Assembly (NCBI RefSeq): GCF_026017845.1
Contig: NZ_CP100416.1
Coordinates: forward strand, 4,991,176 to 5,055,175
DNA: 64,000 bases
Source: Amycolatopsis mediterranei
GTDB lineage: Bacteria; Actinomycetota; Actinomycetes; Mycobacteriales; Pseudonocardiaceae
Direction: 5' to 3'
Each line of letters opens with the position of its first letter. Positions within the stretch are counted from its first letter, which is position 1. Made by a program: the position numbers and the translations under genes. The notes under the pieces were generated by a model. It did no database searches. It worked only from the letters and a program-made list of their open reading frames with translations, and was not told where the DNA came from. Below, one piece after another: positions 18,417-26,796 of this stretch.

Positions 18417-18451
18417 CGTCTCTCCTGGGGGAGGACGACACGGGCTCCCGC

Positions 18452-18508
18452 ATGCAGTGAATGACTCATTCCTGACGTCCGACGCCAGGAATGAGTCATT
18501 CACTGCAT
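18452..18508. repeat. 57-bp near-perfect palindrome, probable bidirectional terminator or dispersed repeat
   Basis: The left arm (18452-18474, beginning ATGCAGTGAATGACTCATTC) is the exact reverse complement of the right arm (18486-18508): 23 bp without a mismatch. The inner bases CGTC/GACG also pair, leaving a single mismatched position, so the symmetry spans 57 bp. It lies between the convergent ends of the DUF4142 gene (18416) and the mimR-like gene (18521). There is no T-run, so it is either a GC-independent hairpin terminator or a copy of a dispersed palindrome. I recall GAATGACTCATTC-type intergenic palindromes in Amycolatopsis, but copy number cannot be checked here. Confidence 0.8.
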
Positions 18509-18520
18509 CGATGCCGGCGG

Positions 18521-20305
18521 CTACCGGGCCGGCGGCACGATGCCGTACTCGTGGATCTTGCGGTAGATCGTCGCCCGGGAGATGCCCAGCAGCTTCGCCG
18601 CCCTGACCTTGTTGCCGTCCGCGTCTTCCAGGCACCGCACGATGGCGTCCCGCTCGATCGACTCGAAGCGGTTCAGCGGCCGCCGGGTCACCGCGTGGAA
18701 CTCCGCCGGGAGGTCGCCGGGGCGGATGGTGCCCGCGCGGCGGCGCTGGGCCACCTTGCGCAGCACCTGGTGGAGCTGGCCGGTGTTGCCCGGCCACTCC
18801 GCCCGCATCAGCAGGTGCAGGGCGGCGGCCGAACACGTCAGCCTGCCGCCGTAGCCGAGCTTGCTCAGCACCAGCGGGACGAGCTCCGCGAGGTCTTCGA
18901 CGTGGTGGCGCAGCGGCGGCACGTGCACCGTCCGGGGGAAGAACTTCAGCAGCTCGGCCAGCGCCGGATCGGTCTCGGCCTCCGGCACGAGGGTGACCAC
19001 CACCCAGGGCGCGCGGGGATCCTCGCGCAGGATCCGCAGGGCTGCGGCCAGCGCGGTGGCCGCCGGCGCCGTCAGCCGGTCGGCGTGCCGGATCACCAGC
19101 GTGCGGATCGGGGCTTGGGCGTGTTCGCGCGGCAGCGCGGCCCAGTCCGTGCCGGGCGCCGTGTCGACGGTCAACAGCCGGGCCGCCGGGTGGTGGCGCT
19201 GGTGCAGGCCCTTCGCCAGGGTCAGCTTGCCGGTCCCGGCCTCGCCTTCGAGGGCGACCCACTCGCCGCGCTGGTGGCCGGTGTCGAGGTCGTGCCCGCA
19301 GCGCAGCCACAGCGGCGCCGAGCCGACGACCCCCGGCAGGTACATGGGCAGCATCGGCGTCGGGACGGCCAGGGTCTCCTCGGCGTCGATCAGCTTCACC
19401 GACAGCACGCCGCCCGCGGTCTCGGATTCGCGCCGGCCCTCGATGCGGCGGCAGAACACGCGGACGCGCAACCCGCTGGAGAGCGACAGAGTCGCCGGGG
19501 TCCGCCGTCCTTCGGCCAGCGCCTCGGTGGCGTGGCCGAGCAGCACCGACTGGTCGGCCGGGTCGAGCAGCTGCCGGGCCCGGTCGTTCATCATCACGAT
19601 GTCCTCGTTGAACGCCAGCACGATGCCCGTCCACCGGCGGCAGGTCTGCAAGTAGGCCTGGAAGAGCATCATCTCCCGCAGGTCACTGTGCCGCAGCAGG
19701 GCCTGGCGGACCTGCTCGGCCGTCGAGCGGGCCAGCGCGACGAGCAGGCCGCCCGCGTCCTTGTACCAGCAGGTGAGGTCGACGGCGCCGACCTTCTTGC
19801 CCGAAATCGGGTGGTGGATCGGCACCCCCGCGCAGGCCAGGTTCTCCAGGTGCTCGGCGTAGTGCTCGTGCCCGAACACCGTCGTCGGGCGGCCGTCCTC
19901 CAGCGCGGTGCCGATGCCGTTCGTGCCGACGGACTGCTCGCCGTAGCTGAACCCGGGCACCAGCTCGACGCGCTCCAGGTGCCGGGCCAGGTCGGCGTCC
20001 CCGGTCCGCTGGGTGAGCACGACGCCGCTGGGGTCGGTGAGGATGAGGCTGATCGGCTGGCCCTCGAACTGCTCGCCCAGCTTGTGCAGCACCGGTTCGG
20101 CGCCGCGCATGAGCGGGACGTCGAGGTTCCGGTCGCCGAGGTAGAGCGGGTCGATCCGGTCGGCCTCGACCTGGAACTCCCGCGACCGCCGCCACGAGGC
20201 CAGGATCGTCGGCCGGACGGTATCCGCGGGGACCGCTTCGGCGGTCAAGAACCGCACCCGGGTGCGGGCGAGTTCGTCGTCGGCGACCAAGGCCATCTCG
20301 TCCAC
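18521..20305 (-). CDS. mimR: MimR-like GAF/Fis-type activator of the monooxygenase operon
   Basis: A 594-aa regulator resembling AcoR/MimR. The N-terminal half has a GAF domain (about residues 60-190, YGEQSVGTNGIGTAL), the centre a degenerate AAA+ domain with Walker A GEAGTGK, and the C-terminus a Fis HTH (NKVRAAKLLGISRATIYRKI). The GAFTGA loop that contacts sigma-54 is absent and the Walker B region reads VIRHADRL, lacking the usual acidic pair. The GTG at 20305 has GGAGG 4 bp upstream. It is divergent from mimABCD, and in mycobacteria the homologous regulator activates that operon. Two palindromes lie between regulator and target. Confidence 0.85.
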   Translation of the reverse strand: MDEMALVADDELARTRVRFLTAEAVPADTVRPTILASWRRSREFQVEADRIDPLYLGDRNLDVPLMRGAEPVLHKLGEQFEGQPISLILTDPSGVVLTQRTGDADLARHLERVELVPGFSYGEQSVGTNGIGTALEDGRPTTVFGHEHYAEHLENLACAGVPIHHPISGKKVGAVDLTCWYKDAGGLLVALARSTAEQVRQALLRHSDLREMMLFQAYLQTCRRWTGIVLAFNEDIVMMNDRARQLLDPADQSVLLGHATEALAEGRRTPATLSLSSGLRVRVFCRRIEGRRESETAGGVLSVKLIDAEETLAVPTPMLPMYLPGVVGSAPLWLRCGHDLDTGHQRGEWVALEGEAGTGKLTLAKGLHQRHHPAARLLTVDTAPGTDWAALPREHAQAPIRTLVIRHADRLTAPAATALAAALRILREDPRAPWVVVTLVPEAETDPALAELLKFFPRTVHVPPLRHHVEDLAELVPLVLSKLGYGGRLTCSAAALHLLMRAEWPGNTGQLHQVLRKVAQRRRAGTIRPGDLPAEFHAVTRRPLNRFESIERDAIVRCLEDADGNKVRAAKLLGISRATIYRKIHEYGIVPPAR

Positions 20306-20393
20306 GCGACCTCCAGTTCCCCGCGGCCCACGTGGGTGCGGGCACACCCGTTGTGCCGCCCGTCCAGCGTAGGCGCGCGCGGCCCGGGCCGGT

Positions 20394-20408
20394 GTCTCAA
20401 ATTGAGAC
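20394..20408. promoter_or_regulatory. Distal palindrome, candidate activator site 1
   Basis: GTCTCAA-A-TTGAGAC is a perfect 15-bp palindrome 89 bp from the mimR-like start and 394 bp upstream of mimA. The same GTCTCA-N3-TGAGAC core recurs exactly 300 bp downstream. Such paired symmetric sites are typical for Fis-type enhancer-binding proteins; assignment to the MimR-like protein is inference. Confidence 0.6.
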
Positions 20409-20442
20409 GCTCCCGGTGCCGCGGCGGCGGTGCGATGGGGGC

Positions 20443-20682
20443 ATGGCCGCCGAGACGTACAACCCCTGGACGATCGTCAACCTGGTCTTCACGCACCTGG
20501 CCGAGCAGGGCCTGCACCCGGAGCTCGGCGCGGCGGGCCACCCCGGCGAGCCCGCCGCCGCGCTGCTGCGCGCGTTCGGGATCGTCCCCACCGTCGAGGG
20601 TGACGCCCGCGTGCAGACGGGGATCCACGACGAGCTGGCCGGGCTGCGCGCGCGGCTGCTCGACGCCGGCGAAACACCCTGA
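20443..20682 (+). CDS. Small protein of unknown function between mimR and mimA
   Basis: A 79-aa protein beginning MAAETYNPWTIVNLVFTHLA; the rest is helical and acidic, with no signal peptide, membrane segment or cysteine pattern. The ATG at 20443 is the only start that leaves room for the upstream palindrome. It sits between two copies of the candidate activator site, on the strand of mimABCD, 105 bp before mimA. I do not recognise a family with an assigned function. Its place makes a role with the monooxygenase plausible, but that is context only. Confidence 0.6.
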   Translation: MAAETYNPWTIVNLVFTHLAEQGLHPELGAAGHPGEPAAALLRAFGIVPTVEGDARVQTGIHDELAGLRARLLDAGETP

Positions 20683-20693
20683 GCAGCGGTTCT

Positions 20694-20708
20694 GTCTCAG
20701 ATTGAGAC
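20694..20708. promoter_or_regulatory. Proximal palindrome, candidate activator site 2 before mimA
   Basis: GTCTCA-GAT-TGAGAC repeats the core of the site at 20394 with the same 3-bp spacing, 80 bp upstream of the mimA start. No good -35 hexamer and no sigma-54 -24/-12 element was found between it and mimA, which fits an activator-dependent promoter. Confidence 0.6.
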
Positions 20709-20787
20709 CCGCGGCGCCCGCGCGTGGCCGCCTAATGGTCAACGCAGGACGCCCTGGGCGGCGAGCTCAGGAGACAAGGAGTGATCC

Positions 20788-22437
20788 ATGAGTCGCCAGA
20801 GTGTGGCGAAAGCCCACCAGAAGATCCAGGAACTGTCGTGGGAACCGGCCTACCACACCCCGGTTTCGCACTACGGCACCGACTACACCTTCCGGAAGGC
20901 CAAGAAGAAGGACCCGCTGAAGCAGGTCCTCCGCTCGTACTTCCCGATGCAGGAGGAAAAGGACCACCGGGTCTACGGCGCCGAGGACGGCGCGATCCGC
21001 GGCAACATGTTCCGCCAGGTCCAGGAGCGCTGGCTGGAGTGGCAGAAGCTGTTCCTGTCGATCATCCCGCTGCCGGAGATCTCCGCGGCGCGGGCGATGC
21101 CGCTGCTGTTCCGCACGGTCCCGAACCCGGAACTGCACAACGGCCAGGCGATCCAGATGATCGACGAGGTCCGGCACTCGACGATCCAGCAGAACCTCAA
21201 GCGCCTGTACATGCAGAACTACATCGACCCGGCGGGCTTCAACTCGAGCCTGCGCAACTTCCAGAACGACTACTGCGGCACCATCGGCCGCCAGTTCGCC
21301 GAAGGCTTCATCACCGGCGACGCCATCACCGCGGCGAGCATCTACCTCACGATCGTCGCGGAAACGGCGTTCACGAACACGCTGTTCGTCGCCATGCCGG
21401 CCGAGGCCGCCGCGAACGGCGACTACCTGCTGCCGACGGTGTTCCACTCGGTGCAGTCCGACGAGTCCCGCCACATCAGCAACGGCTACGCGACCCTGCT
21501 GATGGCGCTGTCGGACGAGAGCAACCACCAGCTGCTCGAACGCGACCTGCGGTACGCGTGGTGGAACAACCACGCCGTCGTCGACGCCGCGATCGGCACG
21601 TTCATCGAATACGGCACCAAGGACCGCCGCAAGGACCGCGAGAGCTACGCGGAAATGTGGCGCCGCTGGATCTACGACGACTACTACCGCAGCTACCTCG
21701 TCCCGCTCGAGAAGTACGGCCTGGTGATCCCGCACGACCTGATCGAAGAAGCGTGGAACCGGATCTGGAACAAGGGTTACGTCCACGAAGTCGCGCAGTT
21801 CTTCGCCACCGGGTGGCTCGCCAACTACTGGCGCATCGACCCGATGACCGACGAAGACTTCGAGTGGTTCGAGTACAAGTACCCGGGCTGGTACGACAAG
21901 TACGGCAAGTGGTGGGAGAACTACAACCGCCTCGCGACGCCGAACGGGCACCACCCGATCGTCGCCGAGGACGTCGACTACGTGTACCCGCACCGGTGCT
22001 GGACCTGCATGGTGCCGTGCCTGATCCGCGAGGACATGGTGGTCGACGAGGTCGACGGCCAGCACCGGACGTACTGCTCGGAGACCTGCCGCTGGACCGA
22101 CGCCGAGGCGTTCCGGCCCACCTACCAGGGCCGCAACACCCCGAACATGGGCCAGCTGGTCGGCGCCCGCGAGTGGGAGACGCTCTACCACGGCTGGAAC
22201 TGGGCCGACGTCGTCTCCGACATGGGCTTCGTCCGCGACGACGGCAAGACCATGGTCGCCCAGCCGCACCTGAACCTGGACCCGAAGAAGATGTGGACGC
22301 TCGACCACCTGCGCCGGATGCCCGAGGTGCAGTCGCCGAACGTGCTGCTCAACCGGATGACCGCCGAGCAGCGCGCCGCCTTCGTGGCCGACTACAACCG
22401 CCAGGGCCCGGCCGGGCGCCCGGCACCGCAGGCCTGA
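20788..22437 (+). CDS. mimA: Binuclear iron monooxygenase, large hydroxylase subunit
   Basis: A 549-aa soluble diiron monooxygenase alpha subunit (propane/phenol monooxygenase type, also called PrmA). The six expected iron ligands are E97, E127, H130, E192, E226 and H229. Their spacing equals that of methane monooxygenase MmoX (114, 144, 147, 209, 243, 246) with a constant offset of 17. ExxH motifs read DEVRH and DESRH. Four late cysteines in CWTCMVPC and YCSETC are typical of this branch. AAGGAG precedes the ATG. It forms the hydroxylase with MimC and is the first structural gene of the operon. Confidence 0.95.
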   Translation: MSRQSVAKAHQKIQELSWEPAYHTPVSHYGTDYTFRKAKKKDPLKQVLRSYFPMQEEKDHRVYGAEDGAIRGNMFRQVQERWLEWQKLFLSIIPLPEISAARAMPLLFRTVPNPELHNGQAIQMIDEVRHSTIQQNLKRLYMQNYIDPAGFNSSLRNFQNDYCGTIGRQFAEGFITGDAITAASIYLTIVAETAFTNTLFVAMPAEAAANGDYLLPTVFHSVQSDESRHISNGYATLLMALSDESNHQLLERDLRYAWWNNHAVVDAAIGTFIEYGTKDRRKDRESYAEMWRRWIYDDYYRSYLVPLEKYGLVIPHDLIEEAWNRIWNKGYVHEVAQFFATGWLANYWRIDPMTDEDFEWFEYKYPGWYDKYGKWWENYNRLATPNGHHPIVAEDVDYVYPHRCWTCMVPCLIREDMVVDEVDGQHRTYCSETCRWTDAEAFRPTYQGRNTPNMGQLVGAREWETLYHGWNWADVVSDMGFVRDDGKTMVAQPHLNLDPKKMWTLDHLRRMPEVQSPNVLLNRMTAEQRAAFVADYNRQGPAGRPAPQA

Positions 22438-22453
22438 CGAGGAAGGGCCCGGC

Positions 22454-23482
22454 ATGGCGGAAAAGCACCGCGTCCGGTTCGAGCCGGTCGGGATCGAGAT
22501 CGACGTCGCCGAGGACCAGACGATCCTGCGGGCCGCCGCCGAGCAGGGCGTCATGCTCATGCACGGCTGCAAGGAAGGGCAGTGCGCGGCTTGCAAGTCG
22601 TTCCTCCTCGACGGCGACGACGTCGAACACGACCGGTACTCGACCTTCGCGCTCCCCGACTACGAAAAGGAGGAAGGCTTCACGCTGTTGTGCCGGGCCC
22701 ACGCCTACGAAGACCTGACGATCGAGCTGCTCAACTACGACGAGGAGATGATCCAGTCCGGCCTGCCGATCCAGGAGGCCGAGGTCGAGGTCGTTTCGAA
22801 CGAGAACGTGACGCACGATCTCCGGCACCTGGTGGTGCGGCTGGACGGCGACCTCAAGTTCTTCCCCGGCCAGTACCTGGACTTCGCGATCCCGGGCACC
22901 GAGGAGACGCGGTCGTTTTCGATGGCCAACACCTCGGCCCGCGAGGGGTTGCTGGAGTTCGTCATCAAGATCTACCCCGACGGGCTGTTCTCCCGGTTCC
23001 TCGACGCCGAAGTCGCGGTCGGCGACCGGCTCCGGGTGACCGGCCCGTTCGGGGTGTTCACCCTCCGGGACAACCCGGGCAAGGACCTCGTGTTCGTCGG
23101 CGGCGGGGCCGGGATGGCGCCGATCCTGGCGCTGCTGCGGTCCATGGCCGAGCGCGGCCTGGACCGGAAGGCGACCTTCTACTACGGCGCCCGCCGCCGC
23201 CGCGACCTCTGCTTCGAGGCGGAACTGCGGGAGCTGGAAGCGAAACTGCCCGGCTTCCGGTACGTCCCCGCGCTGTCCGAGCCGGGCGACGACGACTGGA
23301 CCGGCGAAACCGGCTTCGTCACCGACGTCCTGCGCCAAGCCGGCCTCGACCTGACCGGCGCCGACGCTTACGTCTGCGGGCCGCCGCCGATGGTCGAGGC
23401 GGCGCTGGAGCTGCTGCCCGCGCTCGGCGTCGACGGCAAGCGCGTCTTCTACGACAAGTTCACCACCACGGGCGAAGGGTAA
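22454..23482 (+). CDS. mimB: Monooxygenase reductase component (2Fe-2S/FAD)
   Basis: A 342-aa reductase. The N-terminal plant-type ferredoxin domain has cluster cysteines C39, C44, C47 and C80. It is followed by an FAD domain with the RSFSMAN motif (RxYS-like) and an NAD-binding domain with GGGAGMAPILALL and the terminal CGPPPMVEAAL block. It passes electrons from NAD(P)H to the diiron hydroxylase. The gene lies 16 bp after mimA with GAGGAAGGG upstream. Confidence 0.95.
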   Translation: MAEKHRVRFEPVGIEIDVAEDQTILRAAAEQGVMLMHGCKEGQCAACKSFLLDGDDVEHDRYSTFALPDYEKEEGFTLLCRAHAYEDLTIELLNYDEEMIQSGLPIQEAEVEVVSNENVTHDLRHLVVRLDGDLKFFPGQYLDFAIPGTEETRSFSMANTSAREGLLEFVIKIYPDGLFSRFLDAEVAVGDRLRVTGPFGVFTLRDNPGKDLVFVGGGAGMAPILALLRSMAERGLDRKATFYYGARRRRDLCFEAELRELEAKLPGFRYVPALSEPGDDDWTGETGFVTDVLRQAGLDLTGADAYVCGPPPMVEAALELLPALGVDGKRVFYDKFTTTGEG

Positions 23483-23490
23483 GGAAACCC

Positions 23491-24660
23491 ATGACAGCCA
23501 CCTCCGAACGCAGCGTGCCGAAGCCGGCGTTCACCGACGCCGAAGCGGGCGCGAAGGTCTTCCCGGACTCCACTGCCCGCCAGTACAACTACTTCACCCC
23601 GGCCAAGCGCAAGCAGAGCCACTACGAGGACGTCACCGTCGAGGTCCAGCCCGACCCGCGGCACTACCTGTCCCAGGGCTGGCTCTACGCCTTCGCCGAT
23701 GGCCAGGCCGGATACCCGCTGGAATGGACCGCGCTGAAGGCGTGGGGTTCGGACCGCCCGGTGCCCGAACGCAGCCCCGGGTCCGGCGGCAAGGGCTACG
23801 ACTGGCCGGCGCACGGCTGGCACGAGTTCCGCGACCCGAACGAGGAGTGGGAACTCACCCTCTACCGCTACAACGCGAACGTCGTGCGCCAGCTCAACCA
23901 GAACATCGACGCCGCGCGCCAGGCCAAGGCGTTCGAGCAGTGGAACCGGAACTGGGTGGACTTCGTCGCCAAGCACGTCGGCGCGTGGATGCACGTCGAC
24001 CACGGCTTGGGCTTGTACTTGTTCGCGAACGCCAACCGCCGCGCGCCGACGAACATGCACAACAACGCGATCTCGGTCAACAGCATGCACCGCATCCGCG
24101 CGGCGCAGGACCTGGCGCTGTACAACCTGACGCTCACCGAGGAGATCGAGGGCTTCGACGGCACGGCCCACCTGGCCACCTGGAACGAGGACCCGGCCTG
24201 GCAGGGCGTGCGGGACACCGCCGAGCAGCTGACCGGGATCTGGGACTGGTGCGAGGCGATCTTCGCCGCGAACGTCGTCTTCGAGCCCCTGGTCGGCGAG
24301 CTGTTCCGCAGCAACCTCGTCCAGCAAGCCGCGCCCGCGAACGGCGACTTCGTCACCCCGACGCTGATCGGCGCCGAAGAGTTCGACTTCTCCGAACGCG
24401 ACCTCCGCTACACCAAGCCGCTGTTCCACCTGCTGATCAACGACAAGGAGTTCGCCGACCACAACAAGGCGCTGCTGCAGAAGTGGCTCGAGGACTGGGT
24501 GCCGCGGTGCATCGCCGCCGCCCGCGCGCTGCAGCCGCTGTGGTCGCAGCCCGACGCGAAGCCGATCCGGTTCGAGGACGGTCTCGACCGCGTGAAGAGC
24601 CGGTTCGCCGGCATCTTGTCCGAATTGGGCCTCAAGGCACCCGAGGAGCTGGGCCAGTGA
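23491..24660 (+). CDS. mimC: Binuclear iron monooxygenase, small hydroxylase subunit
   Basis: A 389-aa beta subunit (PrmC/MimC-like) recognised by RQYNYFTPAKRKQSHYEDVT near residue 30, the GYDWPAHGWHEFRDP segment and YNANVVRQLNQNI. It lacks iron ligands, as expected, and scaffolds the alpha subunit. The ATG at 23491 has AAGGAAACCC upstream and lies 8 bp after mimB. Its stop overlaps the GTG of mimD by 4 bp. Confidence 0.94.
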   Translation: MTATSERSVPKPAFTDAEAGAKVFPDSTARQYNYFTPAKRKQSHYEDVTVEVQPDPRHYLSQGWLYAFADGQAGYPLEWTALKAWGSDRPVPERSPGSGGKGYDWPAHGWHEFRDPNEEWELTLYRYNANVVRQLNQNIDAARQAKAFEQWNRNWVDFVAKHVGAWMHVDHGLGLYLFANANRRAPTNMHNNAISVNSMHRIRAAQDLALYNLTLTEEIEGFDGTAHLATWNEDPAWQGVRDTAEQLTGIWDWCEAIFAANVVFEPLVGELFRSNLVQQAAPANGDFVTPTLIGAEEFDFSERDLRYTKPLFHLLINDKEFADHNKALLQKWLEDWVPRCIAAARALQPLWSQPDAKPIRFEDGLDRVKSRFAGILSELGLKAPEELGQ

Positions 24661-25028
24661 CTGTCTTCAAGACCGCGGAAAGCCCGTTCAAGGCCGACAA
24701 CACCGCGTCCAACATGTGCGGGTTCACCCTGATGAACAACCAGGTCGGCGCGATCGTCGCGGAAGTGATGGGAACGAAGGACAACGTCACGATCACGCCA
24801 CTGCCCTCGATGATCCGGGTCGACGCGGTCGGCCGCATGGACGTCGTCTACGCCGAGGTCGACGAAGCCGCCGGTGAGGAAGAAGGCTGGTTCAACGCGG
24901 CGGAGTTCGAGGAGAGCATGTCCACCCACTACGGGCGGATGATCCACGAAGACGACCGCACGATCATGTTCGCCAACCCCGAAGACGCGGCCGAATTCCT
25001 CGATTTCGACCTCAAGCCCGTTCGCTGA
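24657..25028 (+). CDS. mimD: Monooxygenase coupling/effector protein
   Basis: A 123-aa MmoB/DmpM-like effector protein with NMCGFTLMNNQVGAIVAEVM at the start, the conserved core ITPLPSMIRVDAVGRMDV and a C-terminal acidic stretch. These proteins bind the hydroxylase and control oxygen activation and product specificity. The GTG start overlaps the mimC stop by 4 bp (GTGA), suggesting coupled translation. Confidence 0.93.
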   Translation: MTVFKTAESPFKADNTASNMCGFTLMNNQVGAIVAEVMGTKDNVTITPLPSMIRVDAVGRMDVVYAEVDEAAGEEEGWFNAAEFEESMSTHYGRMIHEDDRTIMFANPEDAAEFLDFDLKPVR

Positions 25029-25063
25029 AGGTAAGCACTCGATCCCGCTCAGGAGGATCAACC

Positions 25064-26101
25064 ATGTACGAAAAAGACGGCGAGAAATACTTCGTGGTGG
25101 ACGCCCACACCCACTTCTGGGACGCGAGCCCGGACAACTGGGTGGAGGGCCAGGAGGAATACGCCAAGGGCTGGATCGAGTGCTTCCACGCCTACCAGGG
25201 ACTGGGCCCGAAGGACACACACTGGCCGATCGACCGGTTCCAGAAGTACTCCGAGGAACTGATGATGCACGACCTCTTCGAGGTGGGGCACGTCGACAAG
25301 GCCATCTTCCAGCCGACCAACCTGCGGCAGTGGTACAAGACCGGCTTCAACACCACCGAGAACGACGGCGCGCTGGCCGAGAAGCACCCCGACAAGTTCC
25401 TCGTGAACACCACCTTCGACCCGCGGGAAGGCGACGCGGGCATGAAGGCGTTCGAAGAACGCGTCAAGCGCTACCACTGCAAGGGCGTCAAGCTCTACAC
25501 GGCCGAGTGGCGTGGCGGCTCTCGCGGCTGGAGCCTGAAGGACCCCGCCGCGGCTCGCTACCTCGAGAAGTGCGAGGAGCTCGGCGTCACCAACGTCCAC
25601 ATCCACAAGGGACCGACGATCTGGCCGCTGGACAAGGACGCCTTCGACGTGTCCGATGTGGACCAGGTGGCGACGAGCTTCCAGGGCCTGAACTTCATCG
25701 TCGAGCACGTCGGCCTGCCGCGTATCGAGGACTTCTGCTTCATGGCCACCCAGGAGCGGAACGTCTACGCGGGGCTCGCCGTCGTCGTCGGCGGCCTGAT
25801 GCACGCGCGCCCGAAGTTCTTCGCCAAGGTGATGGGCGAGCTGATGTTCTGGCTCGGCGAGGACAAGCTGATCTTCGGCGCGGACTACGCGATCTGGGAA
25901 CCGAAGTGGCAGGTCGAGGGCTTCGTCGACTGGAACATGCCCGGCGACGACGAGCTGTCGGACTTCGCGCCGCTGACCGTCGACCAGAAGAAGAAGATCC
26001 TCGGGCTGAACGCCGCCCGCCTCTACGGCATCGACGTCCCCGAGGAGCTGCGGCTGACGGACCCGGAGAAGGTCGAGCCCGTCGGCGTGCCGAACTCATG
26101 A
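25064..26101 (+). CDS. Amidohydrolase-2 family protein of the monooxygenase operon
   Basis: A 345-aa TIM-barrel amidohydrolase with the metal motif HTH in VVDAHTHFWD, a conserved VEHVGLPRIEDFC segment and the late GADYAIWEPKW. This gene accompanies mim/prm clusters in actinobacteria and has been reported as needed for maturation or activity in some; its reaction is not known to me. CAGGAGG precedes the ATG. It overlaps the following assembly-factor gene by 4 bp (ATGA). Confidence 0.88.
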   Translation: MYEKDGEKYFVVDAHTHFWDASPDNWVEGQEEYAKGWIECFHAYQGLGPKDTHWPIDRFQKYSEELMMHDLFEVGHVDKAIFQPTNLRQWYKTGFNTTENDGALAEKHPDKFLVNTTFDPREGDAGMKAFEERVKRYHCKGVKLYTAEWRGGSRGWSLKDPAAARYLEKCEELGVTNVHIHKGPTIWPLDKDAFDVSDVDQVATSFQGLNFIVEHVGLPRIEDFCFMATQERNVYAGLAVVVGGLMHARPKFFAKVMGELMFWLGEDKLIFGADYAIWEPKWQVEGFVDWNMPGDDELSDFAPLTVDQKKKILGLNAARLYGIDVPEELRLTDPEKVEPVGVPNS

Positions 26102-26796
26102 CCGCCGTGGTGACCGGGGCCCGCGCCGCCGTGTGGGCGGCGCTGGGCACCGTCCGGGATCCCGAACTGGACGAACCCCTCACCGACCTCGGGTTCGTGG
26201 CCCGCTGCGAGGTGAGCGACGCGGGCCACGCCGTCGTCCGGCTGCGGCTGCCGACCTACTTCTGCGCGCCCAACTTCGCGTTCCTGATGGTGGCGGACGC
26301 CTACGACGCCGTGGCCGGGGTGCCGGGCCTGACCGGGCTCGACATCCGGCTCGACGACCACTTCGCGGCCGACGTCATCAACCGCGGGGTGGCCGCGCGG
26401 CAGGGGTTCGTCGCGTCGTTCGAAGGCGAGGCCGTCGACGAGCTCGACACCCTGCGGTACGACTTCGTCCGCAAGGCCGTCCTGGCCGGCACCGACCGCG
26501 TCTGCCGGTCCCTGGACGGTCGCGACCCGGGGAAGCTGACCCTCGGCGACATCCCGCGGAGCCCCGACGTGGACCGGTTGCGCGCCCGCCGCCGCGAGCT
26601 CGGCCTGCCCGCCGAGGACGGCGACCCGCTGCTGCTCGACCCCGCGACGGGGACGGCAGTAGCCCCGGCCGACGCGAAGCGGCACCTCGCTGTTGCCCGG
26701 CTGACGCGCACGAGCATGGAGGCCAACTCGGGCGTCTGCCGCGGCATGCTGCGCGCGCGGTACGCCCTGACCAGCGAAGAGGAGGGCACGGGATGA
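26098..26796 (+). CDS. MIP18/DUF59-type metal-sulfur assembly factor
   Basis: A 232-aa protein whose N-terminal 100 residues match the DUF59 (MIP18/SufT/PaaD) pattern DPELDEPLTDLGFV, followed by a longer helical C-terminus. DUF59 proteins assist iron-sulfur or metal-centre assembly. In this operon it probably helps load the diiron centre or the reductase cluster, an inference from conserved co-occurrence. It overlaps both neighbours by 4 bp. Confidence 0.8.
   Translation: MTAVVTGARAAVWAALGTVRDPELDEPLTDLGFVARCEVSDAGHAVVRLRLPTYFCAPNFAFLMVADAYDAVAGVPGLTGLDIRLDDHFAADVINRGVAARQGFVASFEGEAVDELDTLRYDFVRKAVLAGTDRVCRSLDGRDPGKLTLGDIPRSPDVDRLRARRRELGLPAEDGDPLLLDPATGTAVAPADAKRHLAVARLTRTSMEANSGVCRGMLRARYALTSEEEGTG

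Noticed and set aside
20709..20787. Possible sigma-54 -24/-12 promoter before mimA
   Set aside because: No GG/GC pair with the required 10-bp spacing and flanks was seen; sigma-54 is also not expected in this phylum.
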